Part shown: positions 38,930 to 47,807 of the stretch, piece by piece
Position numbering within the stretch: the stretch's first letter is position 1
Layout of the letters: each line of letters begins with the position of its first letter
Assembly (NCBI GenBank): GCA_035551355.1
Contig: DASZNF010000009.1
Coordinates: 40,093-104,092 of the forward strand
From: DATATV01 sp035551355
Lineage (GTDB): Bacteria > Actinomycetota > Actinomycetes > Mycobacteriales > Pseudonocardiaceae
DNA length: 64,000 bases
Reading direction: 5' to 3'
Program-made: the position numbers and the translations under genes
Notes under the pieces: generated by a model
Database searches by the model: none
Seen by the model: the letters and a program-made list of their open reading frames with translations, nothing else
What the model was told of the DNA's origin: nothing

Positions 38930-39958
38930 ATGCGATACCGCGTGCTGGGCCGGACCGGCATCAAGGTCAGCCCCTACTGCCTGGGCGCCATGATGTTCGG
39001 CGCCATCGGCAACCCCGACCACGAAGACTCGATCCGGATCATCCACAAGGCCCTGGACGCCGGCATCAACTTCATCGACACCGCCGACGGCTACTCGCGC
39101 GGCGAGTCCGAGGAGATCGTCGGCAAGGCGCTCAAGGGCCGCCGGGACGACGTGGTGCTCGCCACCAAGGTGCACATGGCCATGGGTGAGGACCCGAACC
39201 AGGCCGGCAACGCCCGGCGCTGGATCATCACCGAGGTCGAGAACTCGTTGCGGCGCCTGCAAACCGACCACATCGACCTGTACCAGGTGCACCGCCCGGA
39301 CCCGGCCGTGGACGTGGAGGAGACCCTGTCCGCGCTGACCGATCTGGTGCGCAGCGGCAAGGTGCACGCGATCGGCACCTCGTCCCTCCCGGCCTCGGAC
39401 ATCGTCGAGGCCCAGTGGGTGGCCGAACGTCGTGGCCTGCACCGGTTCCGCACCGAACAGCCGGTCTACTCGATCCTCAACCGCGGCATCGAACGCGAGA
39501 TCCTGCCGGTCTGCCAGCGCTACGGGATGGGCACGCTGGTGTGGAGCCCGCTGGGCGGCGGCCTGCTCACCGGCCGCTACCGCAAGGACCAGGAGAACAC
39601 CACACACCGGTCCAAGTTCGGCTTCAACCACCTGCGCGACGACCGCAGGCTGGACGTGGTCGAGCAGCTGATCCCACTGGCCGAGCAGGCCGGAATCCCG
39701 CTGACCCACCTGGCCCTGGCCTTCGCCATCGCCCACCCGGGCGTCACCTCGGCCATCATCGGCCCGCGCACCATGGCCCACCTCGACGACCTGCTGGCCG
39801 GGGCCGAGGTCACCCTGGACGAGAAGATCCTCGACCGGATCGACGAGATCGTGCCGCCCGGCACCGACGTCGGCACCCTGGACATGGCCTACGCGCCACC
39901 CGCCATCACCAGCCCGCGCCTGCGCCGCCGCCCGGCCGAGGAACGCGCGGTCAGTTGA
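38930..39958 (+). CDS. Aldo/keto reductase
   Basis: 342 residues, ATG 38930 with GGAGGA. AKR catalytic tetrad visible: Asp in NFIDTADGY, Tyr in DGYSRGESEE, Lys in VVLATKVHMAMG and His in DLYQVHRPDP. The NADPH pocket region TSAIIGPRTMAHLDDLL is in place. YRVLGRTGIKVSPYCLGAMMFG is the family start. Single-gene unit with its own operator pair. Reduces carbonyls on an unknown metabolite or xenobiotic. Its last 8 bases overlap the convergent membrane-protein gene. Confidence 0.92.
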   Translation: MRYRVLGRTGIKVSPYCLGAMMFGAIGNPDHEDSIRIIHKALDAGINFIDTADGYSRGESEEIVGKALKGRRDDVVLATKVHMAMGEDPNQAGNARRWIITEVENSLRRLQTDHIDLYQVHRPDPAVDVEETLSALTDLVRSGKVHAIGTSSLPASDIVEAQWVAERRGLHRFRTEQPVYSILNRGIEREILPVCQRYGMGTLVWSPLGGGLLTGRYRKDQENTTHRSKFGFNHLRDDRRLDVVEQLIPLAEQAGIPLTHLALAFAIAHPGVTSAIIGPRTMAHLDDLLAGAEVTLDEKILDRIDEIVPPGTDVGTLDMAYAPPAITSPRLRRRPAEERAVS

Positions 39959-41501
39959 CGGGTTCGCCGGTCAAATCCAGTTCGGCCGTCAGCCGGCCGG
40001 CCTCCGATGCCGGCCGGGACGGCCGACGGAGCCGCTCGGCGATCGCCGAAACCAGCGCACCGAGCAAGGCCAGCGCGCTGACATCCACCAGATAGGCCGC
40101 CGGCCACACGTGTTTGGCGATTTCGAAGTACCCGTCCCCGGCGACCGCCAGCGCGGCCAGCGGCACCGCGCTCACCGCGGCCAGTCCGGCGATCCGGGCG
40201 AACCACGACCACGCCGCCCGCCGTCGCCACAATCCAGCCGCACCAACGAGAACACCGAGCAGCACCAACGCCGAGGACAGCCACGGCAGGCGCATCCCGT
40301 CCAGCCAGGCCCGCAGACTCGGCCCGTTGGCGCCCTGTTCGCCGACAACCTGCCCGAGCGACACCGCGGACGTCTGCGGCGTCCAGGGTCGCCCGGGCAG
40401 GTAGGTCAGCTCATCGCCCCGGGTGGCCTGGAGGGCGATGCCGAGGGCGTGCAGGGCGGCGGCCGGGTGGGTGGCCAGCACCTGCCAGGCCAGCCGCTGC
40501 TCAGGCCCCGGCGCGGTCGCGACCACTCCGGCGCCCGGCACCGAGGTGACCGGCCCCGGGTAGAACGCCTCTCCGGCGTGATCGGCCGCCGCTTCCGGCA
40601 GGCCCAGCGCAGTGGTCGCGTCCGGCACGCCCGGCAGCACCGTGGTGTAGATCAGGTCGTAGGCGTTCACGCCGGGATAGTGCCGGTCCTGCCAGGACAG
40701 GGCGGCCGAGGTCGGCCCGGCGACCACCACCACCGCCAGCACCGCGACGGCCAGCGGACCGACCCGGTCGTACCGGTGCCGCTCGCCGCGCCGCACCGGC
40801 ACGGCGGTCAGCGCGCAGACCACCGCCGCGACCGCAAGCACTGGCAGATACGCGGTTTTCGCGGTCGCCGCGAGCACGCCACCACCGGCCAGCAGCAGGA
40901 TCGCGATCGTGCGCTCCGCACGGTGCGCGCGCTCGGTCACGCACACCACGGCCGCCCCGCACAGGACGGTGACGCAACCGAGCAACCCGGCCGGTTCGGA
41001 GTAGGCGGACAGGAAAAACCGCGTGAACGACGGATCGGCCAGCGGCGCCAACGCCGGCACCAGGGCCAGCACCCGCAGCGGGCCGGCCCGGCTCGCCGCC
41101 CACGCGGCCAGCCCGCCGACTCCGGCAGCCAGCAGCGTGTACAGCCAGCCCAGCCGGGTCAGCGACCACGGCCCGGCGCCGGCGTGTGCGGCCACCCGCA
41201 GCAGCACGCCGGCCGAGGACGGGATCGGGTCGGCGCAGGGTGGGACCCGGTCGAAGGTCAGCACCACCCCGCCCTGCCAGTTGGCCCGGCCGGACGGGGT
41301 CGCCGGGGCCAGTCCGGCCCCGCAGTAGAGCCGGGCGCCGTCCCCGTTGTCGGCCGCGCCGATCGGGTGTCCGGTGAGCAGTCCACAGGACAGCCCGACC
41401 GCCAGCAGCACGGCCACGCCCATCGCCACCGCGACACCCACCCGAAACCACCAGCGCGCGACCGGGTCGCGACGGTCGGCCAGTTCGGTCACGGCGGGCA
41501 T
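39951..41501 (-). CDS. Polytopic membrane protein of unknown function
   Basis: 516 residues from ATG 41501 (AGGGGA just upstream). About ten transmembrane segments, beginning VGVAVAMGVAVLLAVGLSCGLL, with an extracellular loop between segments 1 and 2 that holds conserved-looking Cys (LYCGAGLAP, VPPCADPIP) and a later loop DRHYPGVNAYDLIYTTVLPG. The architecture (N-terminal TM, long loop, multi-TM, C-terminal charged tail) resembles actinobacterial cell-envelope glycan synthesis proteins, but I find no glycosyltransferase motif. Genuine codon usage; function unknown. Confidence 0.75.
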   Translation of the reverse strand: MPAVTELADRRDPVARWWFRVGVAVAMGVAVLLAVGLSCGLLTGHPIGAADNGDGARLYCGAGLAPATPSGRANWQGGVVLTFDRVPPCADPIPSSAGVLLRVAAHAGAGPWSLTRLGWLYTLLAAGVGGLAAWAASRAGPLRVLALVPALAPLADPSFTRFFLSAYSEPAGLLGCVTVLCGAAVVCVTERAHRAERTIAILLLAGGGVLAATAKTAYLPVLAVAAVVCALTAVPVRRGERHRYDRVGPLAVAVLAVVVVAGPTSAALSWQDRHYPGVNAYDLIYTTVLPGVPDATTALGLPEAAADHAGEAFYPGPVTSVPGAGVVATAPGPEQRLAWQVLATHPAAALHALGIALQATRGDELTYLPGRPWTPQTSAVSLGQVVGEQGANGPSLRAWLDGMRLPWLSSALVLLGVLVGAAGLWRRRAAWSWFARIAGLAAVSAVPLAALAVAGDGYFEIAKHVWPAAYLVDVSALALLGALVSAIAERLRRPSRPASEAGRLTAELDLTGEPVN

Positions 41502-41567
41502 TCCCCTGGGTAGATGGCGTGCGGCGCAAGCAAACCACGCCGGCGCAGGCGCGAACCAGCCGACCTG

Positions 41568-41829
41568 CAGGTCGAGCACCAGGTCGGCTTCGGGCTGGGC
41601 GCAGCACAACCAGCGTGGTGCCCGGATCCGGCGGCTCCGGCGGTTGCGGCCGCATCCCGGCCGTGCCGGCCAACACCGCGGTCTGGCAGGTGTGGCAGAC
41701 CCCGGTGTGGCAGGACCAGCGGGTCGGCACGTCGCAGTCTTCGGCCAGTTCCAGCACGGTGGTGTCGGTCTGGAAACCGCCGCCGACCGGGCGGCCGAAC
41801 TGATCCGCGACTTCCTGCACCGCAAGCTC
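41568..41829 (-). pseudogene. Frameshifted plant-type [2Fe-2S] ferredoxin domain fragment
   Basis: ELAVQEVADQFGRPVGGG, TVLELAEDCDVPTRWSCHTG, VCHTCQTAVLAGT and PPEPPDPGTTLVVL are in one frame. After a frameshift near 41604 the next reads CCAQPEADLVLDL, which is the ferredoxin end. The Cys pattern C-x4-C-x2-C ... C of plant-type 2Fe-2S clusters is complete across the break. This is the C-terminal domain of MOSC/FAD-NAD oxidoreductase fusions. Upstream domains are gone. Confidence 0.75.
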
Positions 41830-41858
41830 GCCAACCACTGACCGGACGGGACAGACCA

Positions 41859-42230
41859 ATGGGATTGGCCTGGCAGCAAGGACCACTGGCGAACAAATCG
41901 ATCGGGCGGTTCCTGGTGGCGCGACCATTACCGGAGCGGCTGCTGTTCGCCGAGCTGTTGCGCCGCCGGATGCGGGTGCGATTCGGCGGGGGCCGGGTGG
42001 CCGACCGCGAGGACGTCGTGCTGTTGCACGAACCGGGTCGCTATCCGGTCGCGTACTTCCCGCACGCCGATATCGCCGACGACGCGCTGGCCCCGGCCGA
42101 GGCCAGACCTGCTGTCCCTACAAGGGATTGGCCAGCTACTACGACACCGGCGCGCGCCGGTGAGCCGCATGGTCCTACCCCGAGGCGTGGCCCGAGGTCG
42201 CCTCGGCGAACAGCGCAAGGCCGAACCGTT
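41859..42230 (+). pseudogene. Broken DUF427 protein
   Basis: MGLAWQQGPLANKSIGRFLV, LLFAELLRRRMRVRFGGGRV, ADREDVVLLHEPGRYPVAYF and PHADIADDALAP are in one frame and match the DUF427 family. Further DUF427 pieces follow in other frames: CCPYKGLASYYDTG (about 42113-42155) and SYPEAWPEVASAN (about 42174-42212). Frameshifts and a deleted centre make it non-functional. It is divergent from the ferredoxin relic. Confidence 0.7.
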
Positions 42231-42257
42231 CGCCGCACCGCCACCCGTCCGGCGCGC

Positions 42258-42365
42258 CGTATCGGGAATTCCGCCGATATCGCCGATGCGGTTGTCTTCG
42301 CCCTCACCAGTAGCTTCCTCACCGGCGTTTCGCTGGCTGTCGACGGCGGTGAACCACTCGTCTGA
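42258..42365 (+). pseudogene. C-terminal 35 residues of a short-chain dehydrogenase
   Basis: RIGNSADIADAVVFALTSSF, then LTGVSLAVDGGEPLV and stop. This is the classical SDR end (R-x-G-x-x-x-DIA ... F-x-TG-x-x-x-x-VDGG). No Rossmann fold or Tyr-x3-Lys upstream; directly joined to DUF427 debris. Confidence 0.75.
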
Positions 42366-42475
42366 GTGCGGTGCCGGTGCGGAACACGGGTTGAGGGAAT
42401 AATGGGACTGGACACCGGCGCACCCGGGGTGAATTGTCGAGCGCGCCCGACTGCGGCAGGAGAGAATGGTGGTCA

Positions 42476-43954
42476 GTGGAGTACCAGACGATCACCCCGA
42501 GGCGTGTTGCTCAGGCTCTGGTCCTGTCCCTGCCCGGCTCGCTGGGAAAAGCCGATTCGGGTGACATCACCGAAGCATTGCTCGCCGCGGACACCGAGCG
42601 CACCCCGTCGACGCTGGTGGTGCTGGATCTGCGTGACGTCTCCCTGCTGACCGTCCAAGCGGCCCGGGCACTGCTCGCGTTCTCGCACGCCCGCGCCGCT
42701 CGCGGGGTGCAGTGCGTGCTGGTGCCCAATCCGGCCAGCGCGGCGGTGCGCGTGGTGCTGGACAGCGTCGATCCCGGTGTTTCGGTGCCGAGATTCGCCA
42801 CCGTCGAGTCGGCTCTCGCCGAACACGGCATCACCGACCTGGACGTCGGCCCGCACCCGATCAGCGCGCCGCCCCGCACCGAGCGAATCCCGGACGGCCG
42901 GCCAACCCCGTTCGACCTGTCCGGCGGCGGATGGGCCATCGAGGAACCGGCCGCCGATGAGCCGGCCGAAACGGGCTCGGCGCGCGGTTCCCCGCCGGCC
43001 GGCGCGACGGTGAACCTCCAAGTTTTCGACAGTGCCGATCTCGGCCGGATCGAGAAGTTCCTCAGCACCGCCCACGCGCCGGTGCGGATCACCGGGGCCA
43101 GCGGGCAACCCAGCACGCACATCACCGTGCTCACCGCCGACCTGATGAGTGTCGACCAGCTCGACCTGCGCTTCGATTTCAGCTACGACGTCGGTCCGCT
43201 GGGCCGGATCTGCCTGTGCGACATCCAGTCCGGCGCGATCGAGGGCCACCGGGTGCCGGGCCGGACGGAGCCGGAATCCTTCGGGCGCGGCGATTTCTTC
43301 TCCGTGGCCCCACCGGACAGCGCCTGCACCGGCCACATCCGCCGGGCCCGCTGCGGCATCATCCTGTTCCCGCCCGAACTGCTGGCCCAGGTCGCGGGCA
43401 TCGACCAACCGGTCGAACTGCTCGACCACCGCCCGCTGGACGCCAATGCCCTGCGGCACCTGCGCGCCGCCATCGCCTACCTGCGCGACGACGTGCTCGG
43501 CGTGCCCGGCATCGGCGACAATCCGCTGGTCCGGTCGACCGCGTCGCGTTATCTGGCCGCGTCCGTGCTCAACGCGTTCTCCAACAGCGCGCTCACCGCC
43601 CCGGCCGAGGAGAACCGGCGCGACGCCCATCCGCAGACGCTGCGCCGGGCCATCGCGTTCATCGAGGCCAACGCCGACCGGGAGATCACCATCGCGGACA
43701 TCGCCCGCGCCGCCTACGTTTCCGTCCGCGCGGTGCAACTGGCCTTCCGCCGCCATCTCGGCCTGACCCCGATGGCCTACCTGCGGCAGGTCCGGCTGGC
43801 CTGCGCCCGGGCCGAACTGCGGGCCGCGGCGCATGGCGAGGTCACCGTCACCCGGGTCGCCGCGCGCTGGGGCTACGCCCGGGCCAGCGTGTTCGCCGCG
43901 CACTATCGGGCCGCCTACGGCGAATCCCCCTCGCAGACCCTGCGCAACGACTGA
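42476..43954 (+). CDS. STAS-domain / AraC-family transcriptional regulator fusion
   Basis: 492 residues from GTG 42476 (AGGAGAG upstream; a longer in-frame start exists at 42434). Residues about 10-110: STAS-like fold (VAQALVLSLPGSLGKADSGDI; TLVVLDLRDVSLLTVQAARALLAF; VQCVLVPNPASAAVRVVLD). Linker about 120-190. Middle about 195-350: cupin-like AraC sensor. C-terminal AraC double HTH about 395-490 (IAFIEANADREITIADIARAAYVSVRAVQLAFRRHLGLTPMAYLRQVRL; VTVTRVAARWGYARASVFAAHYRAAYGESP). The STAS-AraC pairing links an anti-anti-sigma-type domain to DNA binding. Target genes unknown. Confidence 0.82.
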   Translation: MEYQTITPRRVAQALVLSLPGSLGKADSGDITEALLAADTERTPSTLVVLDLRDVSLLTVQAARALLAFSHARAARGVQCVLVPNPASAAVRVVLDSVDPGVSVPRFATVESALAEHGITDLDVGPHPISAPPRTERIPDGRPTPFDLSGGGWAIEEPAADEPAETGSARGSPPAGATVNLQVFDSADLGRIEKFLSTAHAPVRITGASGQPSTHITVLTADLMSVDQLDLRFDFSYDVGPLGRICLCDIQSGAIEGHRVPGRTEPESFGRGDFFSVAPPDSACTGHIRRARCGIILFPPELLAQVAGIDQPVELLDHRPLDANALRHLRAAIAYLRDDVLGVPGIGDNPLVRSTASRYLAASVLNAFSNSALTAPAEENRRDAHPQTLRRAIAFIEANADREITIADIARAAYVSVRAVQLAFRRHLGLTPMAYLRQVRLACARAELRAAAHGEVTVTRVAARWGYARASVFAAHYRAAYGESPSQTLRND

Positions 43955-43958
43955 GCGG

Positions 43959-44450
43959 TCAGGGAAGCTCGCGGGTCAGCCACGCCACGTCGGTCTTCCC
44001 GTCCTCGTGCGGCGCCACGTGATCGCGGTGAAACCCCAGTTTGTCCAGTACTCGCAGGGACGCCGCGTTCCAGGTCCCCACGGTCGCCCACAACCGGGTG
44101 CGGCCGGTGTCGATCGCGGCGGCCAGCACCGCGCGCGCCGCCTCGGTGGCGTAGCCGTGTCCGTGCACGCGGCGGAACAGTTCGTAGGCGATCTCGGGTT
44201 CTTCGAGGGTGGTGCGCCCGATGATCAGTCCGCAGTAGCCGATGAAATCGCCCTCGGCCCGGCGCTGGATGGCCAGCAGCGCGATCCCGGTGCGCTCCGT
44301 GCGTTCGAGATGGGTGGCGATACGCTCCCGGGCGGTGTCCGGCGGGAGCTCGCCGTCGCCCCGTTCGGCGATCAGCGCGCGGTAGTCCGCCGCGTCGGTT
44401 TCCGCCCAGGGGCGCAGGATCAGCCGCTCGGTCTGCAAATGCATCGACAT
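43959..44450 (-). CDS. GNAT acetyltransferase (RimJ/RimL-like)
   Basis: 163 residues from ATG 44450 (ATG 44459 and 44444 also possible). LQTERLILRPWAETDAADYRALIAERG, FIGYCGLIIGR, EIAYELFRRVHGHGYATEAARAVLAAAID (acetyl-CoA loop R/H-x-x-G-H-G-Y-A/T) and LWATVGTWNAASLRVLDKLGFHRD are RimJ/RimL marks. Acetylates an unknown N-terminus or small amine. Convergent with the AraC-like gene, 4 bp apart. Confidence 0.9.
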   Translation of the reverse strand: MSMHLQTERLILRPWAETDAADYRALIAERGDGELPPDTARERIATHLERTERTGIALLAIQRRAEGDFIGYCGLIIGRTTLEEPEIAYELFRRVHGHGYATEAARAVLAAAIDTGRTRLWATVGTWNAASLRVLDKLGFHRDHVAPHEDGKTDVAWLTRELP

Positions 44451-44623
44451 CGGGCGCATACCCTGATGGTACTGCCGCGGACCGTCCACAATGGCCTTTG
44501 CGGATCGGATGCGTTCGCGCGATCCGCGTTCGGTGAAAGTTCGTACTTTTGGCCGAGGGGAATCGCGGTTTTCGTTCTTGTGGCCAATGCGAGCGCAGGG
44601 TGCTCACTGGTTTCGTGGTCGGC

Positions 44624-45133
44624 ATGGCATTCCTGACCAGTCCCCAACCCACCGCCCGAACCGACCCCGAGGCCGAGGCGGCACTGCGCCCCGTGCTGGT
44701 GCTGATGTTCGTCAACCTCGGGTTGTCCGTGCTGACCACGGTCATCACGCTGATCCTGCACGACAGCGTGCTGAGCTACGAACTGGCGCACTCCCCGGCC
44801 GCCGCGCACGCCACCCCGGCTCAGTCAGCCCTGGAACGACACGCCCTGCAGTCCGCGCTGTGGGTCAAGCTGGGCGCCACGGTCCTGGTGTCCGCCTTCT
44901 ACATCTGGCGGGCCTACGCGTTACGCCGCGGCTCGCGCGGGGCCTACCTGCGGCTGTACTACATCTGCGTGGCCGGCCTGATCGGCGTCGCCTACCTGCT
45001 GTTCACCAGCCAGTATCCGGTGTGGATGCGGGTCGAACAGGGCCTGCAGGCGGTGGTGCTGGCAGGGCTGCTGATCGCGGTCAGCCGGGGCCCTGTCCGC
45101 CGCCGGTTCAGCAGGCGCGCGCAGCCGTCCTGA
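44624..45133 (+). CDS. Four-helix membrane protein of unknown function
   Basis: 169 residues from ATG 44624 (earlier starts possible). Transmembrane segments near VLVLMFVNLGLSVLTTVITLIL, LWVKLGATVLVSAFYIW, LYYICVAGLIGVAYLLF and GLQAVVLAGLLIAVS. A short polar loop, HSPAAAHATPAQSALERHAL, lies between TM1 and TM2. No motif I can name. It ends 11 bp before the histidine kinase ATG, so the two are probably co-transcribed, and it could be a membrane partner of the kinase. Confidence 0.7.
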   Translation: MAFLTSPQPTARTDPEAEAALRPVLVLMFVNLGLSVLTTVITLILHDSVLSYELAHSPAAAHATPAQSALERHALQSALWVKLGATVLVSAFYIWRAYALRRGSRGAYLRLYYICVAGLIGVAYLLFTSQYPVWMRVEQGLQAVVLAGLLIAVSRGPVRRRFSRRAQPS

Positions 45134-45144
45134 GCGCACCCGGG

Positions 45145-46371
45145 ATGCTGTCCGCCATGACCAGCAACCCCGGCTCCGCCCCGGCCAACCGGCGGGGCGT
45201 GCTCGTCGCCGAGATCGTGCTGCTGGTGCTGGCCAACGCGGTCGACACCGTGCTGCTCGCCCGGCTGCACATCGCCACCGGTCCGGCCGCGGCGCTGCTG
45301 ATCTCGATCGTGCCCGCGGTCGGTCCGGCCGCCTCGGTGCTGGCCGTGCTGCGCCGCCGGTTCCCCGACCGGGTGGCCCTGCTGGGCAGCGTGGTCGCCG
45401 CGTTGTCGCTGGTCAGCACCGGTGCCAGCCTGGCCGAGGCGGCACTGGGCCAGGGCCGGCACGGCTACCCGGGCAGCGCCGAGGTGCTGGCGCTGGCACT
45501 GCTGGCCGGTGCGGGCTGCCGCCGGCTGGCGCCGAGGGTGGCCGCGGGCATCGCGCTGCTGGCCGGGCTGGCCATGGTGGCCGCGCCGGTGCTCCGGTAC
45601 GGGATCGGCTCGCCCGCCGCGCTGCTGGGCGTGCCGGCCGCGCTGGTGTGGGGGGCGGCGGTGGCGCTGGGGCTGATCCTGCGCGACGCCGACCGGCAGC
45701 GCCGGGCCCAGCTGACCGAGGTGCGCACCGGCGAACGGCTGCGGCTGGCCCGGGAACTGCACGACCTGGTCGCCTACCACGTGAGCGGGATCGTGGTGCA
45801 GGCCCAGGCGGCCCAGGTGATCGCGGGCAATCCGGCGGCGCGCCAACAGGATCCGGTCGAGCTGTACGCGGTGATCGAGGAGGCGGGCACGGCCGCGCTG
45901 ACCGCGACCCGGCGGCTGGTGGGGATGTTGCGCACCAACGAACCGGTGGCGCTGCTGCCCGGCACCCGGCTGGGCGCCGCGATGCGCCACGCCATCGCCG
46001 AGCAGGGCGTGGTGACGCCCGGAGCGGAGGTGACCGAGCGGCTGCCCGACGAACTCGACGAACTGCCGGCCGCGCCGGTGCTCGCGGTCACCGCGCACCG
46101 GGTGGTGCTGGAGGCGCTGACCAATGTGCGCCGGCATGCCGAGCAGGCCACCGAGATCGTGGTGGCCGCCCACGCCGATGGCGCCGAACTGGTGCTCACC
46201 GTCGACAACGACGGGGTGACCGGCCGATCCACCGCCGGTTCCGGATACGGGCTGGTCGGGATGACCGAACGGGTCAGCGCGCTGGGCGGAACCCTGCGCG
46301 CCGGCCCGGCCGAGGGCCACCGCTGGCACCTGACCGCCCGGCTGCCCCTGACCCCGCCCGAAGAGGACTGA
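45145..46371 (+). CDS. Two-component sensor histidine kinase (HisKA_3/NarL-partner class), orphan
   Basis: About 408 residues from ATG 45145 (ATG 45157 also possible). N-terminal half: about six membrane segments forming the sensor. HisKA_3 dimer/phospho-acceptor: RLARELHDLVAYHVSGIVVQAQAAQ (His). HATPase: VLEALTNVRRHAEQAT (N box, degenerate), LTVDNDGVTG (G1) and SGYGLVGMTERVSALGG (G2). This class normally has an adjacent LuxR-type response regulator, but none is on either side (downstream is an RDD protein on the other strand). The partner must be elsewhere or lost. Confidence 0.88.
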   Translation: MLSAMTSNPGSAPANRRGVLVAEIVLLVLANAVDTVLLARLHIATGPAAALLISIVPAVGPAASVLAVLRRRFPDRVALLGSVVAALSLVSTGASLAEAALGQGRHGYPGSAEVLALALLAGAGCRRLAPRVAAGIALLAGLAMVAAPVLRYGIGSPAALLGVPAALVWGAAVALGLILRDADRQRRAQLTEVRTGERLRLARELHDLVAYHVSGIVVQAQAAQVIAGNPAARQQDPVELYAVIEEAGTAALTATRRLVGMLRTNEPVALLPGTRLGAAMRHAIAEQGVVTPGAEVTERLPDELDELPAAPVLAVTAHRVVLEALTNVRRHAEQATEIVVAAHADGAELVLTVDNDGVTGRSTAGSGYGLVGMTERVSALGGTLRAGPAEGHRWHLTARLPLTPPEED

Positions 46372-46387
46372 CCGGACACGGGGTTCC

Positions 46388-46858
46388 TCAGTCGGCCCGG
46401 ACCACCACGGTGCGGGCCACGATGTCGCCCAGCCGTTGGTGCCTCGGGGTCACCGCGATCATCACCGCGCCGAGCAGCCCGAAGAAGAGATCGTCCACAA
46501 TGGACACCAGCCAGCGGAGGAAGAAGTCCCGCAGCGGCGGTTGCTCGCCGTCCAGGGACCGGATGCGCAGGCCCAGCCAGCGCATGGCCGGGGTCGCCCC
46601 GTGCCGCAGGTGCGGAATCACGATCTCCACCCACGCGCTGCCACCCAGCGTGACCACCGCGGGCGCGACGAATCCCAGATAGCGCACGAAATGCGGCCAG
46701 CCGAACCGGATCGCTGTGACCGCGACCGCCAGCGCGAACAGGAACGCGGACAGCGCGGTCAGCAGGATCATCAGGCGGTCGAGCGCGTACTGCGCATAAC
46801 GACGCAGCACCACGCGCTGGCTGGCCTCGACTTCCGGCGCGACGTCGGGCAGGGGCAC
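46388..46858 (-). CDS. RDD-family membrane protein
   Basis: 156 residues. RRYAQYALDRLMILLTALSAFLFALAV (R...D-R variant of the RDD motif in TM1), a second membrane segment FVAPAVVTLGGSAWVEIVI, HGATPAMRWLGLRIRSLDGEQPPLRDFFLRW (typical RDD cytoplasmic stretch), VDDLFFGLLGAVMIAVTPRHQRLGDIVARTVVV. RDD proteins are small transport- or envelope-related membrane proteins, some of them Na+/H+ antiporters. Role here unknown. Convergent with the histidine kinase. Confidence 0.85.
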   Translation of the reverse strand: MPLPDVAPEVEASQRVVLRRYAQYALDRLMILLTALSAFLFALAVAVTAIRFGWPHFVRYLGFVAPAVVTLGGSAWVEIVIPHLRHGATPAMRWLGLRIRSLDGEQPPLRDFFLRWLVSIVDDLFFGLLGAVMIAVTPRHQRLGDIVARTVVVRAD

Positions 46859-47023
46859 CGCCCTATTCTGCCCGCCTCCCGATCAACCCGCTCGGTTGCC
46901 CGCTCCGCGACCGGCCGTTCGATTCCTCGCCGCCGAATTCAACGATGCGCAATCCCCGGTTGATACCGAAAACTGCCGGTCCGCAAGCGGAATCGGCGGC
47001 GCAGGGCCCGTCTCCCGCCCGGA

Positions 47024-47797
47024 TCACGCGGTGAAACCGCCGTCCACCGGCAGCACCACGCCGCTGACCTGACTGGCCCGGTCACTGAGCAGAAACGCCG
47101 CCGTGGCACCGACTTCCGGCCCGGTCCCCACCTTGCGCAACGGGGTCGAGGCGATCCGCGCCTCCACTCCACCGGGGATGGCCCGCCGGGTCTCGGCCAG
47201 CATCGGGGTCTCGGTCGGGCCGGGCGCGATCACGTTGACCCGGATGCCCAGCGGGCCGAAGTCGTGGGCCGCGGTGCGGGTCAGGCCGATCACCGCATGT
47301 TTGGTCGCCTGATAGGCCCCCATGCCGGAACTGCCGCGCAGGCCACCGATGCTGCTCATGTTCACGATCGACCCGGACCCCTGCCGCTCCATCACCCGCA
47401 CCTCCTCGCGCAGGCACAGCCAGGTGCCTTTGACGTTCACCGCCATGATCCGGTCGAACTCGGCCTCGGGGACCGCGTCCAGGCGCCCGCCCTGGGTCAT
47501 CGCGGCATTGTTGAACGCACCGTCGAGCCTCCCGAACCGGGCCACGGTGGCGTCGACGAAACCGGCCACGTCCGCCGCCTCGGCCACGTCGCCGGTCGTG
47601 TAGGCCACCTCGTGCCCGGCCGCCGTCAGCTCCTCGGCGAGTTCGGCCAGGGGCGCCTTGGTCCGGGCGACCAGCATCAGCGCGGCGCCCTCGGCGGCGA
47701 ACACCCGCGCGGCATCGGCGCCGATCCCCGCGCTCGCGCCGACCACCAGGACGACTTTCCCGGCCAGCGGGAGTGGGACAGCTACTGCCTCGGCCAT
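47024..47797 (-). CDS. Short-chain dehydrogenase/reductase
   Basis: 257 residues. Classical SDR: GKVVLVVGASAGIGADAARVF (GxxxGIG), GDVAEAADV, FNNAAMTQGG (NNAA), SGSIVNMSSIGGLRG (Ser), GMGAYQATKHAVIGLTR (Tyr-x3-Lys) and RVNVIAPGPTETPM, ending VSGVVLPVDGGFTA. Oxidises or reduces a hydroxyl/keto group with NAD(P). Last gene of the leftward catabolic operon. Its ribosome-binding region lies in a 19-bp tandem duplication that also includes the upstream stop codon. Confidence 0.92.
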   Translation of the reverse strand: MAEAVAVPLPLAGKVVLVVGASAGIGADAARVFAAEGAALMLVARTKAPLAELAEELTAAGHEVAYTTGDVAEAADVAGFVDATVARFGRLDGAFNNAAMTQGGRLDAVPEAEFDRIMAVNVKGTWLCLREEVRVMERQGSGSIVNMSSIGGLRGSSGMGAYQATKHAVIGLTRTAAHDFGPLGIRVNVIAPGPTETPMLAETRRAIPGGVEARIASTPLRKVGTGPEVGATAAFLLSDRASQVSGVVLPVDGGFTA

Positions 47798-47807
47798 GGT
47801 TCTGTCT

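Noticed and set aside
41502..42365. Insertion sequence or transposon responsible for the debris
   Set aside because: No transposase fragment, terminal inverted repeats or target duplication seen.
46859..47023. Small minus-strand frame 46939-47172 as a gene
   Set aside because: It mainly overlaps the SDR gene in another frame; the gap itself has no start with a ribosome site.
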